The notes beneath the pieces were generated by a model. The model worked only from the letters and a program-made list of their open reading frames with translations. It was not told the origin of the DNA and searched no databases. From NCBI GenBank assembly GCA_965240325.2, contig OZ251222.1, positions 3,286,001 to 3,350,000 of the forward strand: a stretch of 64,000 nucleotides of DNA, read 5' to 3'. Positions within the stretch are counted from its first letter, which is position 1. Each line of letters begins with the position of its first letter. Shown here in pieces: positions 41,376 to 51,837 of the stretch. Source of the stretch: Rebecca billardiae RCC1528 (lineage: Eukaryota; Haptophyta). The translations under genes were made by a program, and so were the position numbers.

Positions 41376-43097
41376 ATGTCTGCCGACGTGTCGGCTGCCG
41401 AGGTGTCGGCAGCCGACGTGTCGACGGCCGCTGCGAGCCTCGCTGGCTTGGCCTCGGCCACGCCAGCCACCTCAGCCGCTGAGGTGGCCGGAGGGCCGTC
41501 AGGATCGCGAGCGGCTGATTCGGTCCACGGACAACCCGCCGTGCCGGGCATCGGCCTCCTCGGCCATGGCGATGCTCTCCCACTCCAGGGCAAGTCGGGG
41601 GAGACTAGTGGCCCCGGAGAAGCGGGCGGAGCGTGTACGCCCGTGGCAAACGCTGTCGTCCGTGTCCTGCCGGTCATCCACGACGGCAAAACCGCCGCCG
41701 TGCTCGCCGAGGAGGCGCGGCTCGGGCGCGAAGAGGATTTACGGAGGTATGAACAGTCGAAGGCGCTGGCGCGCGAGCGGCAGCGCAGATATCGGGCGAA
41801 GCTGGCGAAGCGCGAAGCCGAGCTTCGGCGAGAGGACGAGTGGCAGCAGTCGGACACTGTGCCCGGGGGCGACTCGGTCACGCCGAGCTTGGCGGGGACG
41901 TTTCCGGGCGGGCAGCCTTCGGTGTCGCCAGCTGCTGGCGCGTCTGGCGAGCCGGGGGCTCGGGCAGGGCCAGAGGATGTGCAGGCAGCAGCACCCGCCT
42001 GCGCACAGCCCGCGCTCGACGACGATGCACTACAGCGGATTGCACAGCGGAGGGCGTCGATGCGCGAGCGGCAGCGCAGGTATCGGGCGGCGCAACGGGC
42101 GAAGCGCGAAGCTGAGTACTTGCGCGAGAGGGAGAAGCGGCTGGATTGCACCAGCGAAACTGCCCCCGAAGCCCGCCTGTCGGGCGCCCCCGAGCCCGAG
42201 CGCGACTCCGTCACGCCGAGCTCGCTTGGGACAATGTCGGGCGGGGAGCAGGCGTTGGCGTCGCCGGCCGCTGGTGCAGGCGGCGAGCCGCGAGCAGGGC
42301 CAGAAGGCGTGGAGGGAGCAGCTCTCGACTCGCTCGCAGCAGCAGCTGTGCGCGCCGTTCCCGCTGACCACGGCTCAGGCGGTGGCAGCGCCGGCTCCCC
42401 CGCGGCGGCAGCTGCCGTTGGCCCTACACTCAACGATGCGCAGCGCCGCGCAGAGCTGAGGCGGCTCAAGGATCGAGAGCGGCGCCGCAGGTACATGGCA
42501 GATCCGACGAGCGGCGAGCGCGCACGACGCCGTCAACAGGAGGCCCAGCGCAGGTACCGCGCCCGCCTCGCGCTGGGCCAGAAACTTCGAGCGCGGCCCT
42601 TGGAGGAGAGGGCAGTCAGGCAGTCCTCAGCCACGGGCGATGCTTCTGGGCCCAGCGCGCGCCCATCGCCCGTGCGCGCAGGCGATGGGTGCGACGCGTG
42701 TGGGTGCGCCACTGCCGTGGCTGTCGCTCTTCCAGTCGTCACGAGTGTGCAGGTGGCGTCGGACGACTCGCACTGCGACGAGCTCGAGGTGGTGACCTCT
42801 GAGCTCTTCCCGGAGCCGGGCCACACCGAGCCGGCGGGTGCTCGCAGCACGCCGGCGCAGTCGCACGAGCAGCGCCTCGCTCCGATGGTGCCTGTTGACG
42901 GGTCTGCCGCTGAGCTCGAGCCGGTGATCGAGGATCTGGACACCGACGCCGAGTCTGCTGAGCCCGAGCCTGAGGCCCGCGGGAGCGAGGAGCTGGAAAC
43001 TGGCTCGGAGGCCGCTGCACGCCGCGCGCCGCCATCCGACTCCGGGCGGCTGATCGAGGATTTGGACACCGACTCGGAGGCCTTGAACAGCACGTAG
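41376..43097 (+). CDS. Protein with repeated RERQRRYRA basic helices, unknown function
   Basis: Single exon, 573 residues. Three copies of a basic amphipathic segment: ALARERQRRYRAKLAKREAE (~130), SMRERQRRYRAAQRAKREAE (~228) and ARRRQQEAQRRYRARLALGQ (~390). Each is separated by spacers that themselves repeat (DSVTPS, GASGEPGARAGPEDV / GAGGEPRAGPEGVEG). The C-terminus has two copies of an acidic motif, VIEDLDTDAESAE and LIEDLDTDSEALN, with a hydrophobic-acidic pattern resembling SUMO-interaction motifs. The basic helices resemble bZIP basic regions or STPR-type DNA-binding repeats, but there is no leucine zipper. Nuclear location is plausible. No known family was recognised. Confidence 0.6.
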   Translation: MSADVSAAEVSAADVSTAAASLAGLASATPATSAAEVAGGPSGSRAADSVHGQPAVPGIGLLGHGDALPLQGKSGETSGPGEAGGACTPVANAVVRVLPVIHDGKTAAVLAEEARLGREEDLRRYEQSKALARERQRRYRAKLAKREAELRREDEWQQSDTVPGGDSVTPSLAGTFPGGQPSVSPAAGASGEPGARAGPEDVQAAAPACAQPALDDDALQRIAQRRASMRERQRRYRAAQRAKREAEYLREREKRLDCTSETAPEARLSGAPEPERDSVTPSSLGTMSGGEQALASPAAGAGGEPRAGPEGVEGAALDSLAAAAVRAVPADHGSGGGSAGSPAAAAAVGPTLNDAQRRAELRRLKDRERRRRYMADPTSGERARRRQQEAQRRYRARLALGQKLRARPLEERAVRQSSATGDASGPSARPSPVRAGDGCDACGCATAVAVALPVVTSVQVASDDSHCDELEVVTSELFPEPGHTEPAGARSTPAQSHEQRLAPMVPVDGSAAELEPVIEDLDTDAESAEPEPEARGSEELETGSEAAARRAPPSDSGRLIEDLDTDSEALNST

Positions 43098-44365
43098 TCC
43101 CTGGCGGCCGCGACACTGTGAGTCACTGACAGCGGCCAGCGCTGGCGGCGCGCCTTGTAGCGCTGGCCAGTCGTCGTGTGATATGGTATAGCTGGGCTGG
43201 CAGACCCGGGGCACGGCGCCCCGGACATAACTTGTAGCAGCTAATAGAATAAGTAGTCGTAAAGTCTTGATATGAACCAGCTAACTCGGACGGCACTCGG
43301 ACGGCGCCGCTACGACAAGAGTCAAGAACTAGCTAAGAAGAATTCCGCCTGCTCTTTAAACTGCTCGAATTAGCTCGCCGCCGCCGAGGCGGAGGTGGCA
43401 TCATAAAACTCATCCGAGTCATCAGTACGCGCTGGCACACCAGGGTTCTGAGACTCACACTTACACAGTCTCACAATAACTAAATCGGCCCGCGACCGTA
43501 TTCTCTGCTGCCTGGCACGCGGTGCATAAGGCTCGGTATGCTCTGCCACCAACGCCGACATCGTGTCGACGATCGGGCACTGCCGCCGCGACGAATCAGG
43601 AGACCCGAGTCGTCCTACCTGTGTCGTTAAATCATAGAATGAGTACGTGCCCAGTTATCTCACAGTCACACCGCACTGTACCGTGTCAGACACTATCTTA
43701 ACTCGGCTGAGCTTATTCACTCTTGTCCTTTCTGTAACTAAAAGAGTCTTGGCACCGCAGTCAGCTGTTGACTTGAACGGCAGAGCCGCCAGTCAAACAC
43801 GCGGACCGTGCAGGACCGGCTGGCGGCTGGTAAGTCCTGAATAGCGAATGACCGTCCGCGCCGGCGGCTGCCAACAGTACCGTCCAGATGACAATCGGAC
43901 ATCGTCCGCCGCAAACGGGGCAGCGGCCGACTAGAGTGTTGAATCCATGGAGCACAAGAGACAAGGCTGTTTGTGCAAGCTGATCCGGCACCTTGGAGGA
44001 CAGTGTGGCCAGGCGCGTGCGTGGTCGCTGTCTGCCATCCTGGGCCTTGGGGATGTGTTCATGACGCAACATGCCGCCATGCCGGTCGTCACCGGATCAG
44101 GTGGAGTCGTGTTCGCGCCGCAGGGGGCGTCCGGATCTTGTAGACCGGACAAGCGCGCGAGGCGCCGCTGTTGGCGCGCCGGTCCGGGGTGGCAGCCAAC
44201 TGGCAACTGCAGGCGCCTTTTCCTCGAAACCACCCAATCTTGGTACTTCCGTACTTACGACTACAAGAGCCCAGGAAACCTGATGCTGAATAAATCCTGG
44301 CCGCCGTTGGATCCGCCAGGCCGCCATCCGCCCGCGCTCGAGCATCCGTCGTCGACACGCCCACG
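43098..44365. other. Intergenic with a dispersed-repeat copy
   Basis: No supported gene. It contains the dispersed element at about 43530-43645 (listed separately) and otherwise mixed-composition sequence. Confidence 0.5.
43530..43645 (-). mobile_element. Dispersed repeat copy A (TIR-like end plus short ORF start)
   Basis: On the minus strand it reads inwards from TATGATTTAACGACACAGGT through GGTCTCCTGATTCGTC and GCAGTGCCCGATCGTCGAC to ATG-TCGGCGTTGGTGGCAGAG. The same order, on the plus strand, is found at 51890-52010. The end motif also occurs at 4443-4461. It is probably the terminus of a DNA transposon or MITE family. Confidence 0.6.
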
Positions 44366-44977
44366 ATGTTCTTCGTTGTCAAGGCAACGCGCGACGAGCA
44401 GGAGTCATTGGTGGAGGATGAGTGTGACGAGGCATCTCCCGCGGCGCCGCCTGCCGACGTGAAGCAGCCGCCCCCGCCTGAGACTGCGAAGCCCAAGGCC
44501 GCCCAGAACAAGACGCCCCAGGAGATCCTCGAGCAGCTGCTTGCCGCCTTCAACGAAGCCGTTGGCCGCGCGTTCGGCAAAAAGGCCGAGGCGGTTGCAC
44601 CCGGGGACTACGAAGAAGATCCTATCGCATCTGCCCTCGAACCCGCGCTCGACCGCGTCTTGGCGCTCGTCCAGTCTATCGCGCAAGATGGTGAGGACGA
44701 GGCGAAGCGTGATCTCGCCGACATGATTGCGGATCTCACCTCGGGCTTGGACGATAAGGCGCTCGCACGCCTTCGTGATCCGACTGTTCTCTGTGGGGTC
44801 TTCCCCACCCTGAGCGATATCGAAGCCGATCTGCTGGCTGACGCAGTCCCAAGAGCGGACGATAAGGGTGTGCCGCCACCGCCGTGGGAGGGCGCACATG
44901 CGGCAGCACACACGGTGGCATCTGAGGACCCTGTTGCCACATCTGCGAGCCAACCTCCGGCGGTGCCTGTGGTTTGA
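44366..44977 (+). CDS. Small acidic protein, unknown function
   Basis: Single exon, 203 residues. A Pro-rich acidic N-terminal segment (PPPPETAKPKAAQNK) is followed by a helical region (about 52-145: TPQEILEQLLAAFNEAVGRA, LDRVLALVQSIAQ, KRDLADMIADLTSGLDDKAL). It ends in a disordered tail. No signal peptide, membrane segment or recognised domain. Codon use is somewhat less GC-biased than in neighbours. It could be a real short gene or an exon of a longer one. Confidence 0.45.
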   Translation: MFFVVKATRDEQESLVEDECDEASPAAPPADVKQPPPPETAKPKAAQNKTPQEILEQLLAAFNEAVGRAFGKKAEAVAPGDYEEDPIASALEPALDRVLALVQSIAQDGEDEAKRDLADMIADLTSGLDDKALARLRDPTVLCGVFPTLSDIEADLLADAVPRADDKGVPPPPWEGAHAAAHTVASEDPVATSASQPPAVPVV

Positions 44978-46375
44978 GCATCAGTGCGGCCCTAGCCCTA
45001 GTCAAACGTCCTAAGTCAGCACACAGTAGCTACTCAGCAGCACCACCCGTGTCTGCAGTATTATTAAATAATGAATATAGGCAATGCCCTCGGTCTTACG
45101 GCCTGACTAAGTGATTAGTGCACGGACCGACTAACGGACTACCGTACTGCTCAGTAACAGTGTAAGCTCATGCAGTGTCTAGTCGTCGGCGCAGGCGGCA
45201 GCGCCGCGCTTACTTCTTACGCCCGGCGCACGGCCGACCGCGGCGGTTGCGGATTCTTACATTATAATATAATCACCTAGCTGATTATTAAATAGTCTAA
45301 AAATTGACTGCGCTGCGTTAAGCCTGACGGCTGAGTCTGAGTCAGACCTTGTCAGACGGTCACTGTTACACTCACAGTGACAGTTACGACTCACGACGAG
45401 TTTCGGACGATCCAGTATAGTAGCTTGATGACAGTACGGTCACGGGGCCCGGCATCAGCTGGTGGCGGCACCAGCAGAGTAATACCGGCGAGCTCGGCCG
45501 CCAATTATTCTACAAGTACGGTGATCGATATAGTACCGACTGCTGCTGTAGTGCTGACGATTTAAGCCTGACGGCTGAGTCAGACCCTGTCAGAGTCACA
45601 CTCACAGTTACGACTCACGTTTCGCGGACGATCCAGTAGTAGCTTGATGACAGACTATACGGTCACGGGGCCCGGCATCAGCTGGTAGCGGCACCAGCAC
45701 AGTAATACCGGCCGGAGCTCGGCCGCCAATTATTCTACAGAGAAGTACTGCTGCTACGGTGATCGATATATAGTAAGACGACTGCTGCTGTAGTGCTGAC
45801 GATGTATTGTACATGTCGGGCACTGCCGCCGGCGACACTCTCCTCACTCACTAGTCACTACTGTCTACTGTCGGCTACCCTGAGGCTGACTGCGCCGTAT
45901 TATTAGCAGTCACGACTGCGAATAATGTACGGACTGATGCTGATCCTCAGTCTCATCACCGACTGATCTGTGAGTGATCGTGATCAGTCCTGCCGTCCGT
46001 GAAACTCCGATCCGCGTGATGATCATGATGGCGCCGGCTCACGGTCGACACGGACGAGCACATATACTAGCTAGTGATACTCTGTACTCTGACTGACTGG
46101 TCCGCTGAGTTAGCGTGTCTGAAATTGTCTGTGCTTATTATTATTATATATATAATAATAATTATTATTAGACTGGACGACGTGATCGAAGCGACTGTGA
46201 CGACGAACGGACTGACAACGCCACAACGGTGCGACAGATGAGTCAGCAGATCGAGCCGTCGGCACGCCGGACGCGGGACGGCACGCTGCTGCCGCTCCTG
46301 ATGACCCTGTCCTGCCCGAACCTTTAGTTAGGGCGCAGTGTCTTAGACTTAGTGAGCCAGATGCCGCACTGTGAA
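44978..46375. other. Intergenic, repeat-rich
   Basis: Holds the 244-bp tandem duplication (listed), a TTA/TAT-rich tract at 46133-46172 and stretches of AGTCA/TGACT-type words. No gene supported. Confidence 0.6.
45318..45805. repeat. Tandem duplication, 244-bp period, diverged
   Basis: TTAAGCCTGACGGCTGAGTC starts copies at 45318 and 45562. Shared blocks include GGACGATCCAGTA, CACGGGGCCCGGCATCAGCTGG and GAGCTCGGCCGCCAATTATT. Small indels separate the copies, so the event is older than the 273-bp duplication. Confidence 0.92.
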
Positions 46376-48693
46376 TCACTCGAGCTCCACAACGCCGCCG
46401 ACGCCTGGCCGCCTCTTCGACGGTGGCACCAGATCGGGCGGCAGCGTTGCCGGAAGTGGCTTGCCGGCGACAGATGATCGCACGAGGTGCATGGCGAGCG
46501 CAAACTCGTCCGCGTCAAGTTGGCCATCCTTGTCGACGTCCGACAGCTCCCACACTCGCCTGAGCGTATCGATGGCCAGGTTGGAGCGCTCGAGCACGGG
46601 CCGCACGGCGGCGCCACTGACCTTGCCGCCGTTGGGCGAGAGAGTGGCGAAGACCTCGTCGTACTTGGCCTTCTCCTCGGCCGAGATCGCCCACGCCGGC
46701 GCGCTCGGCGCGGCGGGCGGCGCGTCAAAAGGGTTGGCGACGGCCGCGCTCGACGGGGCGGGCGCCGGCCGTGGCTCGGCTGACAAGCCGAGCGCGCCCA
46801 TCGCCGCTGCTGCGGCGTCCGCGGGCCCCGTCAGCTGGGGAGTGCTATGTGCCACCGACGCAGGCGGCATGATGGCCGGCAGCGGCGGCGGCGGCGGCGG
46901 CTGCTGTTGCAGCTGCGGCGCGGACGCGACCGCCGGGCCTGGCACGTGCTCGTACATATCGCCCGTGCCCGTCGGACCCGTTAGCGCCGGCACGTTAGGC
47001 GGCGGCGGGAGGGAGGCCGCGACGCGCTCCGCAATCCCCGTCTTGAAGTGGCCCTCGTGCGGGAACTGCTCCATCAGCTTTGGGATGTCGCGGCTGAGCA
47101 CGAGGTCCATGGCCTGGCGAGCAGTCGCGCGTGTGCGCGCGCGCGCGCGGCCGCATGCGACGGCGCTGCTCAGCGGTGCGCGCGGAGAGGGGCGGGGAGG
47201 GAGCGGGGCGGGGCAGCAACGCACGCCGCGGCGCGCGCGCTCGCACCTCCACGAGCTCCTTGTTGAACTTTGGGAATTTGCTGATGTCGTGCGCCGAGAG
47301 CGACGCGCGGAACTTGGCGACGTCCGGGAAGTCGCCGACGGGCAGGTGGTGCGCGCGGTGCACCTTGAGGAAGACGTCCTCGAGGCCCTGCAGCAGCGCC
47401 GCCTGCTTCTTGTCCTTGCCGAACATGGCGGGCATCTCCTTCTTGAGGTGGCCGATCAGGTACGCGTGCACGCGCGACAGCCGCGTGCGCTTCACCAGCT
47501 CGTTCACCTTGCGCACCGCAGCATTCCTGCGCGTGCGCGTGCGGGCGCGTGGGCGCGCGCGCGAGCAGCGGCCTCAGCGCCAGGCGGTCGCGCGCGATCG
47601 AGCGCGCGCGCGACCGCGACCGCGCGCGACGCGGCGGCGCGCGACTACGCGCGCGAACCGCGGGATGTCGCGCAGGTCGCGCATCAGGTCCTTCATCTCC
47701 GCCTCGAACAGCTTCTCGTTCTCCTGGTGCCGGAACGGCTGGTTCCAGAAGGAGCCGATGTACACGCGGCACACCTCTGGCGACTTGAACACCTTGCCCA
47801 GCGACCACATCAGAGCGCCGTACACGCGCATGAGCTGCTGCGCGTTCACCTGGTCCGCCTTGTTGAGCACCACGCGCACCTTGTCGTCGTGCCCGCGCAG
47901 CACCTCGATCACCTGCTTGAACTCGTCCGAGATGTCCAGCTTGTGCGCGTCGAAGAGCAGCAGGATCATGTCCGCGCGCGCTGCAAACCACTCGGCGACA
48001 CCGACCATCGAGTAGCCGCGCGAGATGCGCTGCTTCTCGCCGGAGAGCACGCCGGGCGTGTCGATGATGGTGATGTACTCCAGGAGCGAGCTGGGCAGCT
48101 GCGAGCCCTGGAACTTGGTGAGGAAGCCGTTGCCGAACATCTCGAGACCCCTGCGCGCGGAGCAGAGCGCCCGCAGCAGCAGGGCAGGGTGGGCACGCAT
48201 GGGCTCAGCTGGAGCGGCCGAGCCGACGCCGCGAGGCGCGCCCACGGCACGCACACGCGTAGCGAGAGCGGTGGCGACGCCACCAGCGGGCGCACGCGCA
48301 CCTGAACGGCATGCTGGACGACACGGCGAGGGCATTGCCCGGCGTGACCTTCTCCTCGGCTCCGTGCATCACGGCGATGAACCGATCGGTCGTGGGCTCT
48401 GGGCCGATGTGCTGCCCAGGGAAATCGCGGCCGAGGAGGTAGCGAATGAATGACGTCTTGCCCGTCGAGTACTGCCCGAGCAGCAGCACCATCGGCTTTG
48501 CGTCAAAGTCGTGGTCGGTAAGCAGCGGCTGGTAGAACTCGCCGTACTTGTACAGCTCCTCAACCGGCTTGATCTTCTGCCGATAGAGATGCTTGAGCCC
48601 GTCGGTCACGGAGTCGAAGAGCACCGACGCGTCCGCGGGCTCGGGGGCATGCGCGCCGCCCGCGGCGCTGCCGGCGTGCGGCGGAGCGTACAT
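46376..48693 (-). CDS. EHD-family dynamin-like ATPase (EH-domain protein)
   Basis: Exons 48693-48302, 48150-47659, 47526-47247 and 47113-46376, 633 residues. A helical N-terminus (VTDGLKHLYRQKIKPVEELY) leads into the G domain: P-loop GQYSTGKTSFIRYLL, GPEPTTDRF switch, IDTPGVLSG and NKAD. The lipid-binding helical region includes WNQPFRHQENEKLF and RKVNELVKRTRLSRVHAYLI. A Pro-rich linker with one NPF (VANPFDAP) precedes a C-terminal EH domain with EF-hand loop DVDKDGQLDADEF. EHDs bind ATP, form rings on membranes and act in endocytic recycling or ciliary vesicle traffic. All three introns rejoin family consensus exactly (e.g. DIPR|NAAVRKVNEL). Divergent from the glycosyltransferase-like gene, 125 bp between ATGs. 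Confidence 0.95.
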
Positions 48694-48818
48694 GCGTGCG
48701 CTGGAGGATGCGCCCGGGCGGCGGCGGAAAAGCAGGCAGGATGGCGTCTGGACACCGGAAACCTCCCGCAAACCAGCAGGACTGAGGACTTCTGCGAAAG
48801 TTCGCCTATCGTGCCAGC

Positions 48819-50156
48819 ATGGCGGCTACTCCGACCGCGCAGCTCCTTTTCGTGCTCCTTTTCGCCGAACCTGCCCCCACAGCGTCCTGGGATGGTGACA
48901 CGCGCGGCGTCTGGGCACTGGCGTCCAGCAATCACGGCGGAGGCGACCTCGACTGCGTCAAGGACAACTCGCCGCCGTGCCGTTGCACGCGCGACGCGGA
49001 GGCGGCCACCGTGTTCGCAGCCGCGACCGCCCGTGACCTCCCGCTTCCATTGGCAACCCAAATCGCGGGCGACGCCTCTGCCGAGTTCGGCGTGCTCTCG
49101 CACGGCGCCACGCATCAGGTCGGCCAGCCGCCATGTCGCCAGTTCGCCCTCGAGATCTCGGGTGCAGGCGGCGGCGTGGCGGCGCTCAATTCGACGGCTC
49201 ACCGCGTGATCGCGGCCTCAGGTGGCAAAGTCGACGTCTTCGCGCACCTGTACGCCGTGCGCGACCCCGTGCTCGAGATGAAGCTTCTCGAGCGGATATT
49301 CGGGCCGAGGTTGCGCGCTGTCACCTTCGAGCGCTGGGGCACGCACGTCGAGGCGCACATCATACGTGTCGCGAACGGACGCAACGGCACGGCCGGTCGT
49401 GTCAGCGGCAGCGGCAGCGGCGGCGGCGACGATGCCAGCGGGCGCTTGGGCGGTCCAGCAGCGCTGGACTGGCTCGTGAACGAGCTCAGCCAGCGGTTTT
49501 CGCGCCGGCTGTGCGGCGCCAAGCTCGCCGACCAGTCCCCCGAGATGCGCTGCCGCAAGCCGTGGCGCACCGTGCTCGCACACGTGCTGAGCATGTGGCG
49601 CAAGGTCTTCCTCGCCTCTGAGATGCGCGCTCGGCACGAGCGCGAGGGCGGCTGTCGGTACGATCTCGTGATGCGCTCTCGCCCTGACGCGCGGCCGACG
49701 CGTCCGCTCGACCTGAGGCGCTTCGCGGCCTCCGCCGGCCGGCCGCAGCGCACCGCGCACGCCCTGTGTGCTGGCATGGGCCGGCGGTACTGCAAGCAGC
49801 GCGCAGCGGTCTGGCCCGCGACCGCATGCTGGGCGGATGACCAGGTCGCGCTAGGCGACCGCGACGCCATGACGGCGTACGCGCGCTTCTTCCCCGAGTT
49901 CAGCACCTTCGCGTGGTGGTACCCTCTCGCGCGCGCCGACAGCTGGCGCCACGTGAGTGAGCGGCTTCTCGGAGCGCACTTTGACTGGCGCGCGCGCTCA
50001 GCACGGGCACTCGCCGGCGCGCGCGAACCGTTTGCGTGGCACGTGCGCCAGCCTGACGGCAAGGTGGACTTCGGCTGGGTCCTTGACCGTGGCGCGTGCT
50101 TCCGCTGCCTGTCCGATAAGCCGATCCCACCCGCCCTGCGGCCATCAGCCACCTAG
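48819..50156 (+). CDS. Secreted or Golgi glycosyltransferase-like protein
   Basis: Single exon, 445 residues. An N-terminal hydrophobic leader (AQLLFVLLFAEPAPTAS) suggests a signal peptide or type II anchor. The core has VDVFAHLYAVRDPVLEMKLL, then MWRKVFLASEMRARHE, YDLVMRSRPDARPTRPLDL and CWADDQVALGDRDAMTAYAR. The order VDVF-H, YD-V-R-R-D, and ADDQ-ALG is that of a family of putative glycosyltransferases in plants, algae and bacterial polysaccharide loci, where the R-D and DDQ pieces flank the sugar-nucleotide site. Donor and acceptor are unknown. About ten cysteines suggest disulphides. The family call is from motif order. Confidence 0.6.
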   Translation: MAATPTAQLLFVLLFAEPAPTASWDGDTRGVWALASSNHGGGDLDCVKDNSPPCRCTRDAEAATVFAAATARDLPLPLATQIAGDASAEFGVLSHGATHQVGQPPCRQFALEISGAGGGVAALNSTAHRVIAASGGKVDVFAHLYAVRDPVLEMKLLERIFGPRLRAVTFERWGTHVEAHIIRVANGRNGTAGRVSGSGSGGGDDASGRLGGPAALDWLVNELSQRFSRRLCGAKLADQSPEMRCRKPWRTVLAHVLSMWRKVFLASEMRARHEREGGCRYDLVMRSRPDARPTRPLDLRRFAASAGRPQRTAHALCAGMGRRYCKQRAAVWPATACWADDQVALGDRDAMTAYARFFPEFSTFAWWYPLARADSWRHVSERLLGAHFDWRARSARALAGAREPFAWHVRQPDGKVDFGWVLDRGACFRCLSDKPIPPALRPSAT

Positions 50157-50439
50157 TGGCACGGCCGCGTGACGATTGTAGTCGAAGTGACGACTCACTA
50201 TGACAATAGACGAATACTGTAGTCGTCGTGACGACGCGTCGTCATCGGAAGAAATGAACTTCAGTGTCGGCCGCGGGATAAAATCTCGCGGCCGCCCGCG
50301 GGGCGCGGGCAGGGAAAACTGAAAACCAAACCGGGCTCTCGGCCGACGTCATCAGCCGGCGTCATCGTCGGCTCGTCGTCCGCGCAGCGAGCCTTTGCGG
50401 CCGCCCAAGCGTGGGTGCCATACGCTGGAAGGCGGGACG

Positions 50440-51837
50440 ATGAGCGCGCCGGGTGCAAAACCGTTGTCCCCGGCGGGAACGCCGACAATGATGCAGCACA
50501 TGGAGCTTGAGTCGAAAGACGCGCACGAGGAGCAGCATCCCGACGTGACGCACGTCCATCACGAGGTGCCGGTCCTCTCGCCGTTGGCAGCGGGCATCTC
50601 GCTCCTGAAGACGATGGTGGGCGCGGGTATTCTCGCCTTGCCCTGGGCGCTCATGCGCTTTGGGCTATTGACCGGGATCATAGGAATGGTTCTGCTCGCC
50701 GGGATTAACGTGGCGGCCATTCGGCTGCTCGTCCACTGCCGGGTGCGCGTGTACCAGTTGGACGCGGTCGCGGCCGTGCGGGAGCAGCATAGTCCGCTGT
50801 ACTCGCGCGGCCCTCGAGCACACGCGACCGTTCCGCCCAAAGCCCTGAACCTGAACCCGTACGAGACCATTGCGCTGCGCATCGTCGGGCGGCGATTCGC
50901 CACCCTGGCGACATGCGCTATCGTGCTCGGCCAGGTTGGCTCGTGCACGGCCTACATGGACGTCACGACCGAGACGCTGCTGTCGAGTCTGCCAATGCTT
51001 AGGCGGCCGCTTGTGATCTTCATCCAGTGGCTCCCGCTGACGTGCACCGGCTTTCTGAACGGGCTGAGTGACGTGGCGTGGCTGGCGGTCGCCGGGCTGC
51101 TGTGCTACACCACCGTGATCTTCGCGCTGTTCTGGCACGGAGTGCCGCACTTGGCTGAGCGCGAGGAAACGCTGACCGGCGTGACGCTGGTCAACCTGGG
51201 CGGGTTCGGGTACTGGTGGGGCATCTCGATGTACGCGTACGAGGGGATCGGCAACGTGCTGCCCATCTTCGAGGAGATGCGCACGTTCGAGCTGCCGCAT
51301 CGGTACCTGCGTGTCGTCTCCGCGGTGTACGTGGGCGCCTTCGCGCTGTGCTGCACGGTGGGCTCGGTCGGGTACCTGTGCTACCTGGACGAGACGGAGG
51401 AGGTGATCCTGTTCAACTTCCCGAAGGGCCTGGTTACGACCGTCACGAAGCGCTCGATGGCGGCGATGCTGCTCTTCACATTCGTCGTGCAAATGTACCC
51501 GGTGCACCGCATCGCTGATGAGCAGTACGCTGAGCTGATCGACCGCCCGGCCGAGCAGTTCAGCTGGCTCGAGCGCATCGTGCTGCGAATGTTCGTGACG
51601 GCAGTGCCTTGCTTGATTGCGTCTGTCGCCCCGCACGTGTCTGTGGTGGTGGACCTGGTGGGCAGCGTGTGCTTCTCTTTCCTGGGCATGCTCGCGCCAG
51701 CGGTCATGTACCAGCGGCTGTTCCGCCAGGAGCTCACAACGAAGGACAAGGTGCTCTTGGGGGTGCTGTACGTGACGGGCGCGGTGGGCCTCTTCTTCGG
51801 CACGCTCTCGCCCGTCGTTGGCTGGCGTCGACGCTGA
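50440..51837 (+). CDS. AAAP-family amino acid transporter, copy 1
   Basis: Single exon, 465 residues from MSAPGAKPLSPAGTP (an in-frame ATG 45 bases upstream is possible). About 10-11 hydrophobic segments. The first carries the family signature LLKTMVGAGILALPWALMRFG; others include GFGYWWGISMYAYEGIGNVL and VVDLVGSVCFSFLGMLAPAV. The N-terminal tail is His/Glu-rich (EEQHPDVTHVHHEVP). The family moves neutral or cationic amino acids by H+ coupling at vacuolar or plasma membrane. It is the most diverged of three paralogues in 5 kb. Confidence 0.9.
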   Translation: MSAPGAKPLSPAGTPTMMQHMELESKDAHEEQHPDVTHVHHEVPVLSPLAAGISLLKTMVGAGILALPWALMRFGLLTGIIGMVLLAGINVAAIRLLVHCRVRVYQLDAVAAVREQHSPLYSRGPRAHATVPPKALNLNPYETIALRIVGRRFATLATCAIVLGQVGSCTAYMDVTTETLLSSLPMLRRPLVIFIQWLPLTCTGFLNGLSDVAWLAVAGLLCYTTVIFALFWHGVPHLAEREETLTGVTLVNLGGFGYWWGISMYAYEGIGNVLPIFEEMRTFELPHRYLRVVSAVYVGAFALCCTVGSVGYLCYLDETEEVILFNFPKGLVTTVTKRSMAAMLLFTFVVQMYPVHRIADEQYAELIDRPAEQFSWLERIVLRMFVTAVPCLIASVAPHVSVVVDLVGSVCFSFLGMLAPAVMYQRLFRQELTTKDKVLLGVLYVTGAVGLFFGTLSPVVGWRRR

